Shown: in pieces, positions 7,980 to 15,300 of the stretch
How positions within the stretch are numbered: position 1 is the first letter of the stretch
Layout: each line of letters starts with the position of its first letter
Source: Sphaerothrix epifaneia
Lineage (GTDB): Bacteria; Cyanobacteriota; Cyanobacteriia; Phormidesmidales; Phormidesmidaceae
Assembly (NCBI RefSeq): GCF_042788235.1
Contig: NZ_JBHZOL010000021.1
Span: 186,001-250,000 of the forward strand
DNA length: 64,000 nucleotides
Reading direction: 5' to 3'
The notes under the pieces: model-generated
Database searches by the model: none
What the model was told of the DNA's origin: nothing
What the model saw: only the letters and a program-made list of their open reading frames with translations
Translations under genes and position numbers: made by a program

Positions 7980-8357
7980 ATGACGGCTTCCGATCTTTCC
8001 TTTGGTACCGCGTTCAATCAATCGCGCGAGACTTTGCCGCTGCCCCCTGTTGAGTCAAACCCCCATAGCCACGGAGAGCACGCTCACGTTCATAGCGAGG
8101 AATCGCTAAAGCGTATTATTAATCGGCTGGCTCGGGTAGAAGGTCATATTCGCGGCATCAAAACGATGGTGCAAGAAAGCCGTCCTTGCCCAGATGTTTT
8201 AGTGCAAATTGCCGCCGTTCGGGGGGCGCTCGATCGCGTTGCCCGCATTATTTTAGATGAGCATTTATCAGAGTGTGTCAGCCGCGCAGCGGCTGAAGGC
8301 AATATTGAAGCCGAAATTGAAGAGTTGAAAACGGCGCTCGATCGCTTTTTGCGCTGA
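7980..8357 (+). CDS. InrS/CsoR-family metal-sensing repressor
   Basis: A 125-residue all-helical DUF156 (CsoR/RcnR/InrS) repressor. The core starts at LKRIINRLARVEGHIRGIKTMV (residues about 43-64, the conserved DNA-binding helix with RVEGHIRGI). Metal ligands follow the W-x-H-C pattern: Cys in RPCPDVL, then His and Cys in DEHLSEC. The N-terminal tail is His-rich (HSHGEHAHVHSEE), as in the nickel sensor InrS. Family members derepress metal-efflux genes when metal binds. No efflux gene is adjacent, so its target lies elsewhere or is the upstream thioredoxin-like gene, which is speculation. The metal is probably Ni or Cu, not decidable here. Confidence 0.82.
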   Translation: MTASDLSFGTAFNQSRETLPLPPVESNPHSHGEHAHVHSEESLKRIINRLARVEGHIRGIKTMVQESRPCPDVLVQIAAVRGALDRVARIILDEHLSECVSRAAAEGNIEAEIEELKTALDRFLR

Positions 8358-8661
8358 GCCTGGATCGCTGAGGGTTGATCCGGTTTGAAGCACAAGCTAA
8401 GTGGCTAGATCAGGTGCTAAAAAACGCCGCCGAAAAACGCCGTCGCCAAAACTGACTTTGGGCGATCGCTGCGGTTTCTGAAATAGCCTTTTGCCAACAG
8501 TTGCCTTGCCTTCCGCGCTGGAAAATCCCATAGCCGCCTTTGAAGTCAATCTTTACGTTGGTTAACAGTGATACAGTATTCTGGATTGTATACAGTATAC
8601 ATTTTTGCCAAATAGGTGCCCTGGGCATCGCTGTGGTGTTGTTAGAGGGAGGTTAAAAAGC
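8358..8661. other. Intergenic region upstream of the M20 amidohydrolase
   Basis: About 304 bases. The first 170 hold nothing recognisable; short frames on the minus strand look spurious. The last 90 carry the repeated ATACAGTAT palindrome and a good ribosome-binding site, GAGGGAGG at 8646-8653, ahead of the ATG at 8662. Confidence 0.5.
8571..8601. promoter_or_regulatory. Two operator-like palindromes upstream of the amidohydrolase
   Basis: ATACAGTAT, itself a palindrome around a central A, occurs at 8571-8579 and again at 8590-8598, 19 bp apart. The second copy is extended to TGTATACAGTATACA (8587-8601), a perfect 7+1+7 palindrome. TGTATAC half-sites resemble GntR-family operators. The element lies 60-90 bp upstream of the start codon at 8662. 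The regulator is not in this window. Confidence 0.45.
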
Positions 8662-9903
8662 ATGACCGTTCAGCTGCTACCTGTTGTCAATCGCGATCGC
8701 CTCTATCAGAGCCTGATGGATTTGGCTGAAATTGGCAAATTACCAGCAGATGGTGTCCGTCGGCTTGCTTTTAGCCCCGAGGATATCAAAGCCCGTCAGT
8801 TGGTCTGGCGCTGGATGGCGGCGGCTGGCTTATCGGTGCGCTCTGATGCGGCAGGCAATATTATAGGAACCTTACCGGGCAAGCAAAACGCCCCAGCTTT
8901 GGCAACTGGCTCTCACATTGATACGGTGCCCAAAGCCGGAAAGTATGACGGCACGCTGGGGGTGTTAGCGGGTATTGAAGTTGCGCGAACGCTAAAAGAA
9001 AGCGGGCTACAACTGCAACATCCCTTCGAAGTGATTGTCTTTACCGACGAAGAAGACAGCATGATTGGTAGTAAAGCGATCGCTGGTACAGCCGCGCTAG
9101 ATCCCGACCAATATGCGCGGAAAAATCAGCCCTCGATTCAATCCCGTCTGCGTAAGGTTGGCGGTGACTGGCAGCAGCTAGCAACTGCGCGTTGCAGCCG
9201 TCAGCATATCTGCGCTTTTGTCGAACTGCACGTCGAGCAAGGACAAGTGCTAGAAACCGCTGGCAAAAGTATTGGCGTCGTTGAAGGGGTTGTGGGTTTA
9301 CAGCGCTACCAAATTTTGATTAAAGGTGCCCCCAACCACGCAGGAACAACGCCCATGGAACTGCGACAAGATGCCTTAGTCGCGGCTGCCCACCTTGTTT
9401 TAGCGGTAGAATCGCTGGCTAAGACTCGACCAGGGCGGCAGGTTGCTACGGTAGGTTCGCTGACAGTCTGGCCCAATGCGACAAACGTGATTCCGGGCGA
9501 AGTTCAGGCTAGCTTAGACGTCCGCGATCTCTCTAAAGCTGAGATTGTAGGCTTAGTGGATGCTCTCAAAGCTGAAATGATTCAAATTGCCGAGGCGACT
9601 CAAACGGAGATTACCATCACGCCCGTATTGGATGTTGATCCCAGCCCAGCCGCCCCTGTGATTCAGCAAACCATTACTCAAGTGTGCGATCGCTTAGGCT
9701 TTAGCCACATGCCTCTGCCTAGCCGCGCTGGCCACGATGCTCAAGCAATGGGACGCTTTACTGATATGGGCATGATTTTTGTGCCCAGCGAGGGGGGCAT
9801 CAGCCACTCGGAAATCGAATATACTTCTCCGGAACAGTGTGCTCAGGGGGCAACGGTACTGCTGCAAACGCTGCTTGAACTCGATCGGGTTTACCCCTGC
9901 TAA
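8662..9903 (+). CDS. M20-family amidohydrolase (N-carbamoyl-amino acid hydrolase or allantoate amidohydrolase type)
   Basis: A 413-residue Zn-dependent amidase of the HyuC/AllC group. Metal ligands are visible in order: GSHIDTVPKAGKYDGTLG (His and Asp), VFTDEEDS (Glu pair), ELHVEQG (His), and a C-terminal SRAGHDAQAMGR (His). The dimerisation lid contains GAPNHAGTTPM. The family hydrolyses N-carbamoyl amino acids, allantoate or ureidoglycolate, releasing ammonia; substrate cannot be told from sequence. The start at 8662 was chosen over an upstream in-frame ATG at 8605 because GAGGGAGG precedes it and the family begins there. Repeated palindromes upstream suggest specific regulation. A 5-oxoprolinase-family gene lies 2.4 kb downstream on the same strand. 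Confidence 0.85.
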   Translation: MTVQLLPVVNRDRLYQSLMDLAEIGKLPADGVRRLAFSPEDIKARQLVWRWMAAAGLSVRSDAAGNIIGTLPGKQNAPALATGSHIDTVPKAGKYDGTLGVLAGIEVARTLKESGLQLQHPFEVIVFTDEEDSMIGSKAIAGTAALDPDQYARKNQPSIQSRLRKVGGDWQQLATARCSRQHICAFVELHVEQGQVLETAGKSIGVVEGVVGLQRYQILIKGAPNHAGTTPMELRQDALVAAAHLVLAVESLAKTRPGRQVATVGSLTVWPNATNVIPGEVQASLDVRDLSKAEIVGLVDALKAEMIQIAEATQTEITITPVLDVDPSPAAPVIQQTITQVCDRLGFSHMPLPSRAGHDAQAMGRFTDMGMIFVPSEGGISHSEIEYTSPEQCAQGATVLLQTLLELDRVYPC

Positions 9904-10235
9904 CGAACTGCCTGACGTTGGGGAAAGCTCAAACAGCCACAAGCGACACCAACCCTTTTTGCTTGAGCAAAAACAAGACCCACCTGCCTAATTTTGTTCA
10001 GGATGGGGGCTACAAGCTAAAAGCGGCAAATACACCACCTGACATGTCGCTTACTCTATTAACTGCTGTACTCGCTTTCCCTAATGGAAACTGGCCTTGT
10101 CCATACCGCAATCTGACCCAGCTTCAGCACCTTCATTGCGATAGAAATCACTGGTAGGCGAGATAGCCCCTCGCGGCCAACCATTAAAAAAGCGCGGTCT
10201 TGCCGCGCTTTTGATTCGCTCATTTTTAAAGTCTG
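9904..10235. other. Convergent intergenic region
   Basis: About 332 bases between the amidohydrolase and the sigma-factor gene. No credible ORF or RNA gene was seen. It ends with the symmetric hairpin at 10186-10212. Confidence 0.5.
10186..10212 (-). terminator. Terminator of the sigma-factor gene, possibly bidirectional
   Basis: The stem AAAAGCGCGG/CCGCGCTTTT (10188-10197 with 10203-10212) has a 5-base loop and flanking A/T tracts on both sides. It lies 24 bp past the stop of the minus-strand sigma gene. Confidence 0.75.
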
Positions 10236-11231
10236 CTAGCTGGCTAGGTAGCCTTGAATGTTAGACTTGCGCCGCCGCAGGTGCTTCAACGCTTGCTGCT
10301 CTAGTTGACGTACCCGTTCCCGGCTGATGCTCATCCGCTGGCCGACTTTTGCTAACGACAGCTCGTTGCCATCATTTAAACCAAAACGCAGCGTAATCAC
10401 TTCTTGCTGTTGCGGTGTCAGCTCTGAAAGCATACCGCGAATATCCTGCCGCAAAGATTCTTGGACGGTAAAGTCCTCTGGTGAAGCACCATCGTCTTCC
10501 AGCAGTTCTTGTAGCTCAGTGTCTTGGTTGTCGCCAATCCGCACGTCGAGGGAGATTGGCTGTCGCGCCAGCAGCAAAAACTCCCGAATTTGCTTGGGAT
10601 CTAGTTCTAGCTCCTCAGCAATTTCTACTGGAGAGGCCGCGCGACCCAGTTTTTGAGCCAGCTCTCGCTGTACTTTTTTGATCTTATTGAGCTTTTCAGT
10701 AATGTGAATAGGCAGACGGATGGTTCGCGCCTGCTGGGCGATCGCTCGCGTGATGGCTTGGCGAATCCACCAGTAAGCGTAGGTTGAAAACTTGTAACCC
10801 TTGGTTGGGTCAAATTTTTCAACTCCTCGCTCTAGCCCTAGCGTCCCTTCCTGAATCAAATCCAGAAACTCTAAATTTCGTTTCTGATATTTTTTGGCGA
10901 TCGCTACAACCAGCCTTAAATTGGCTTCAATCATTTTGCGCTTAGCACGCTGCCCCTTACGAACCTGCTTGCGCAAATCTTCAAGGTTCAGACCCGCTTT
11001 TTCTGCCCACTCTTGATCAGAGATTTCACGATCCAGATTTTCTTCTAGCACTTCTTTAATCTCTAAAAGTGCCATCAGTTGCTGAACCTGTTTGCCTAAA
11101 ATAATCTCTTGTTCGTGGGTTAAAAGAGGAACCCGACCAATCTCGTGAAGATAAGTACGCACTGCATCTGTCGTAAACAGGGGCTTTGCCTTACTGCGAG
11201 ATTTCGTCTGGCGTGCTTTTACTTTGGACAT
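10236..11231 (-). CDS. Group-2 sigma-70 RNA polymerase sigma factor
   Basis: A 331-residue sigma factor without region 1.1. Region 1.2 is seen as VRTYLHEIGRVPLLTHEQE. Region 2 contains ANLRLVVAIAKKYQ, LDLIQEGTLGLERGVEKFD and YKFSTYAYWWIRQAITRAI (core binding and -10 recognition). Region 3 follows, and region 4.2 is SLAKVGQRMSISRERVRQLEQ. Promoter recognition is therefore sigma-70-like. The N-terminus is a short Lys/Ser-rich tail. Group-2 factors (SigB-SigE) respond to stress, light or nutrients in cyanobacteria; this one resembles SigD/SigB types but is not assigned. The start at 11231 was preferred to 11324, since the extra residues are atypical. Its upstream region is long and palindrome-rich. 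Confidence 0.9.
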   Translation of the reverse strand: MSKVKARQTKSRSKAKPLFTTDAVRTYLHEIGRVPLLTHEQEIILGKQVQQLMALLEIKEVLEENLDREISDQEWAEKAGLNLEDLRKQVRKGQRAKRKMIEANLRLVVAIAKKYQKRNLEFLDLIQEGTLGLERGVEKFDPTKGYKFSTYAYWWIRQAITRAIAQQARTIRLPIHITEKLNKIKKVQRELAQKLGRAASPVEIAEELELDPKQIREFLLLARQPISLDVRIGDNQDTELQELLEDDGASPEDFTVQESLRQDIRGMLSELTPQQQEVITLRFGLNDGNELSLAKVGQRMSISRERVRQLEQQALKHLRRRKSNIQGYLAS

Positions 11232-11579
11232 GGATAAACTCGCCTCCGCTGAAAATGCCGATACCAGCCTGAACAGAATCCAGGCTTTGGAGAGAACACA
11301 ACTACACCAAAAACGTAAAGACAACTATCGGCATAGAAAAGTTCTGCTTTCCTAAGCTCAAACCGGGCAGGCTCTGATGTAGCAAAAAACAGCTGGTGGC
11401 GCTCACTCCTCAAACCCAGACATGTCTGGAGTGACGCCCCACTTAATAGCCCTAAAGTCGTCCGGTGATCACCGAAAATGCCTATGTGTGGATGGCGTTA
11501 ATCAAAATCGTAATGACTTCGTATTTCTATGATAAAACATTTCCTCAGTCGCGTAAAGTGCCGAAACGCTAGCTCCTTT

Positions 11580-11687
11580 CTATGGGTAGCATTGAGCTAG
11601 CCAGTCTCTGAAACTGCCCTCAGCAAGGACTTTCAGACGTTTGGCTAACAGCTCTAACAGGTCAATGCTACGGTGTTGCTCCATCAT
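11580..11687 (-). CDS. Possible 35-residue small protein or leader peptide
   Basis: A 35-codon frame from ATG ATG (11682-11687) to TAG at 11580-11582. The peptide begins MMEQHRSIDLLELLAKRL and ends FRDWLAQCYP. Its middle would form an amphipathic helix with alternating Leu and charged residues, unlike random translation. AAGG lies directly before the first ATG, 4 bases from the second. It lies about 350 bp upstream of the sigma-factor start on the same strand. No family is recognised. It could be a leader ORF, an independent small protein, or chance. Confidence 0.3.
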   Translation of the reverse strand: MMEQHRSIDLLELLAKRLKVLAEGSFRDWLAQCYP

Positions 11688-11707
11688 CCCTTACTCAGTT
11701 GGCGATT

Positions 11708-11780
11708 AGGGGAGGAGAACCCAACCGGAAAACCGAACTCGCTTGCCTATGGGCAAGTGGATTAAGTTTAGCCTTCCCCT
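11708..11780 (-). ncRNA. Candidate structured leader RNA
   Basis: A closing stem pairs AGGGGAGG (11708-11715) with CCTTCCCCT (11772-11780), allowing one bulge. Inside are a hairpin CTTGCC-TATG-GGCAAG (11742-11757) and a short CGG-AAAA-CCG hairpin (11726-11735), giving a three-way-junction shape. On the minus strand it precedes the small ORF by about 20 bases. Its CUCCUCCCC strand could alternatively pair with the AGGG and GGAG around that ORF's start. No known riboswitch class was recognised. Strand assignment is inferred. Confidence 0.3.
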
Positions 11781-11933
11781 TTGTCATGAAAATGTAACAG
11801 AAAAAGCAGTTTAGCTAGTCTGCTATATTAACCCAAGACTTGCAAAGTTAATTAGCTTTGACGATTTATTATTGCAATTTGTTCTGAGAACAGGCTGATA
11901 GCCACCTTAAGTTTTGCTCATGGCAAAGAGACG

Positions 11934-12215
11934 CTAGCGTGAACGAATAGCCCGGTTAATCAAGCCGAACAGAGCTGCTAGCAACGCTGCTCCAATCACT
12001 GACCAGATAATCGGAAAAGGCTGACCCCCGATGTTGAACGCTATCAGCACAGGCAAACTGAATTCTCTGGCAATCCATAACCCTAGATAGGCTCCCATAA
12101 TTCCTACCAATATAGAGGCCAGACATCCCCCCACCGAATAACCCACCAGTGACTGACCTAAACCGCCACAGATAGCAGCAATCACCAGCAACCCCAAAAA
12201 CTCTAATAAAGACAT
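11934..12215 (-). CDS. GlsB/YeaQ/YmgE-family small membrane protein
   Basis: A 93-residue integral membrane protein. It has three hydrophobic segments with Gly-rich motifs (ICGGLGQSLVGYSVGG; LVGIMGAYLGLWIAREF; VIGAALLAALFGLINRAIRSR at the C-terminus, about 73-93). The pattern is that of the transglycosylase-associated family, small stress-related membrane proteins of unknown activity. The start MSLLEFLGLL at 12215 was chosen over 12284 because the upstream extension is polar and its 5' end would overlap the neighbouring gene's frame. It is divergent from the oxoprolinase gene. Confidence 0.75.
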   Translation of the reverse strand: MSLLEFLGLLVIAAICGGLGQSLVGYSVGGCLASILVGIMGAYLGLWIAREFSLPVLIAFNIGGQPFPIIWSVIGAALLAALFGLINRAIRSR

Positions 12216-12325
12216 CCTTCTGCTCGCTAACGCATGGGTTCCACAACCTAGCTCGTAACTGAAACTATATTTAGTTGTAAGCAATGGATGTGGATTTTTT
12301 ATTCTTCTTAGGACTGATTATCAAC

Positions 12326-15300
12326 ATGGCTGAGCATTCAAGCGATCGCTGGCAATTTTGGATCGATCGAGGCGGCACCTTTACTGATGTGGTTGCCCAA
12401 CAGCCTGACGGAAAAATTATTATTCACAAATTGCTTTCAGAAAATCCTGATCGCTATCAGGATGCACCCTTGCAAGGTATTCGAGAGGTGATGGGGCTGA
12501 CGGCTGAACAGCCGATTCCAGCCGCTAAGATTGCGGCTATCAAAATGGGAACCACGGTTGCAACCAATGCCCTACTCGAACGCCGGGGCGATCGCACTGT
12601 TCTCCTGATCACTCAAGGATTTCGCGATGCCCTTCGAATTGGCTACCAAAATCGTCCAGACATCTTTGCTCGTCAGATTGTGCTGCCTGAAATGCTCTAC
12701 GAACAGGTCATTGAAGTCCCTGAGCGCATGAGTGCCCACGGCGAAGCCTTACAGCCGCTTACCTCTAGCGCTGCCGCTCAGCTCAAAACGGCTTTGCAGC
12801 ACAGCTACGATCGCGGCATTCATAGCTGTGCCATTGTCTTAATGCATGGCTACCGTTACCCAGCCCATGAACGGCAAGTAGCAGCGATCGCCCAAGAAAT
12901 TGGCTTTAGCCAAATTTCAGTTTCTCATCAGGTCAGCCCTTTGATGAAGCTGATTAGCCGAGGAGACACCACCGTTGTTGACGCCTATCTATCTCCTATC
13001 CTGCGGCGGTACGTCGATCGCATAACCACAGAGCTGGGTAAAGGAAGCCAGCAGGAAAGCACAGACGGTCAGAAAGACAAGCCAGGACAGGGAGAAGGAG
13101 GAGAGCAAAGTTTAGCGCTTAAAAGATTACCACCAGAGGCGCTATCGACAGACAAAGCCAGTGCGCAAAACCCTCTTTCCCCTCCCCCTTCCCCCCCTCG
13201 CCTCATGTTTATGCAGTCCAACGGCGGCCTTACAGATGCCAGCCTGTTTCAAGGCAAAGACAGTATTCTGTCTGGGCCAGCAGGAGGCATTGTGGGAGCG
13301 GTGCAAACCAGCCAGCGGGCTGGGTATCAAAAGATTATTGGCTTTGATATGGGCGGTACCTCTACAGATGTCTCTCACTACAGCGGTACCTATGAACGCA
13401 CCTTTGAAACTGAGGTCGCAGGCGTGCGGTTACGCGCCCCGATGATGGCAATTCATACCGTGGCTGCTGGGGGGGGGTCTATTTTGAGTTTTGATGGGGC
13501 GCGTTATCGAGTCGGCCCGGCTTCGGCTGGAGCGTATCCGGGGCCAGCCTGCTACCGCAATGGTGGGCCGTTAGCTGTAACCGACTGCAATGTCATGGTA
13601 GGTAAGCTCCAGCCTGATTTTTTTCCGCAAGTCTTTGGCTCTGCGGGTAATCAATCTCTTGATACAGCGATTGTGCAGCAAAAGTTTTTTGAGTTGGCGG
13701 CTCAAATTCAAACTCAAACAGGCAACACGCGATCGCCTGAGCAAGTAGCCTCAGGCTTTCTAGCGATCGCCGTTGAAAAAATGGCCAACGCCATCAAGAA
13801 AATCTCGGTGCAACGGGGTCACGATGTTTCAGCTTACGTGCTGTGTTGCTTTGGCGGAGCAGGGGGGCAACATGCCTGCTTAATTGCCGAAACTCTGGGT
13901 ATTCAGGAAATTTTTATTCACCCTTATGCAGGGGTACTTTCGGCTTACGGTATGGGCTTAGCCGATATCCGTGCCCTAGCAGAACAAGCAATTGAGCAGC
14001 CTTTAACCGCCGAAAACATAGCCCAGATCACCCAAGCCTTAGAAAAGCTTGCCCGGAAGAAAAAAGCTGATTTGTGCCAGCAGGGATTAGACATCCCGCC
14101 TGTTGAACCCTTGCAATCGAGCGATCGCATTGTGGTTTTGCCCAAAGTTCATTTGCGCTATGAGGGTAGCGATTCACCCTTAGTCGTCGCCTTTGGGGAT
14201 TTGCAGACAATGCGAGCCGAGTTTGAAGACGCTTACCAGCAACGCTACGGCTTCATCATGCCTCAGAAATCTCTCATAGCCGAAGCCGTTTCAGTTGAAG
14301 TCATTGCTCAGACAATTGCTCCTGAGGAAACCTTTAGAGACAATTCCCCCCAAACCGCCCCAACCCCCAAAGCCACGGTAGCGGTCTACACTCGCGATCG
14401 CTGGCAAGAAACCCCCATCTATCAGCGAACAGACTTACGTAGCGGCGATCGCCTCTCCGGGCCAGCCCTCATTATCGAAGCTACAGGGACTAACGTAGTT
14501 GAGCCAGGTTGGGACGCCTGTATAACAGAGCAGGGATATTTAGTTTTGCAGCAAGTTGAAGAACACGCAGAAAGGGAAGCTGAGAGAGCCAGAAAAGAGA
14601 AGGAAGCTGAGGGAGTTGGAGAAGAGAAGGAAGCTGAGGGAGTTGGAGAAGAGAGGGAAGCTGAGGGAGCTAGAAAAGAGAAGGAAGCTGAGGGAGTTGG
14701 AGAAGATAAAGACGGGATAGAAGCCGAATCTGCAAACCCCAAACCTCTCCCCCTTTCCCCCCCTCTCCCCCTCCCGCCCTCCTCCCCCGATCCAGTCTTA
14801 CTAGAAATTTTCAACAACCTCTTTCGGGCGATCGCTGAAGAAATGGGGGTAACGCTGCAAAACACCAGCTACTCCGTCAACATCAAAGAACGATTAGATT
14901 TTTCCTGCGCTATTTTTGACAGCCAGGGGCAACTCGTGGCTAACGCACCTCATATCCCCGTGCACCTAGGTTCAATGGGAGAAAGTGTGCAAAGTCTGAT
15001 TCAGGCTAAGTCAAATTCACTGAAGCCGGGAGATGTCTATATGTTGAACAACCCCTATAACGGCGGTACGCATCTACCAGACATCACCGTAATCACGCCA
15101 GTCTTCAGCTTGCAAACATCTACACAAGCAGCCCAACCGCTTTTCTACGTCGCCTCGCGCGGACATCATGCCGATGTTGGCGGCATCACGCCCGGTTCAA
15201 TGCCGCCAGAGAGCACCTCTATCGAGCAGGAAGGCGTTCTAATTGACAACTTTCAGCTTGTTGATCGAGGGCACTTTCGCGAAGCGGCTGTGCTCAATCT

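Larger units (their letters stand above)
11232..11933. other. Long palindrome-rich region upstream of the sigma-factor gene
   Basis: About 700 bases without a conventional gene. Perfect palindromes occur at 11416-11429 (CCAGACATGTCTGG) and 11463-11474 (CGGTGATCACCG). CACTCC at 11404-11409 can also pair with GGAGTG at 11428-11433, which excludes the first palindrome. Further upstream (minus sense) are a 35-codon ORF and a nested-stem element, listed separately. The stretch near 11780-11900 is AT-rich and promoter-like. Confidence 0.45.

Noticed and set aside
8587..8601. Possible NtcA site (GTA...TAC)
   Set aside because: The spacing in GTATACAGTATAC is seven bases, and the NtcA consensus requires eight.
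8410..8628. 72-codon minus-strand frame
   Set aside because: No plausible composition, and it covers the palindromic operator and leader of the amidohydrolase gene.
9918..10157. 79-codon plus-strand frame after the amidohydrolase
   Set aside because: No homology-like pattern, and it begins inside the intergenic region without a ribosome-binding site.
11708..11780. Glutamine riboswitch (glnA / downstream-peptide class) in front of the small ORF
   Set aside because: The context (element then short ORF) fits, but the conserved core of that class was not found.
14422..14865. 147-codon antisense frame, Ser/Pro-rich
   Set aside because: It is the complement of the 27-nt repeat array and the polypyrimidine tract, so it is open by composition only.
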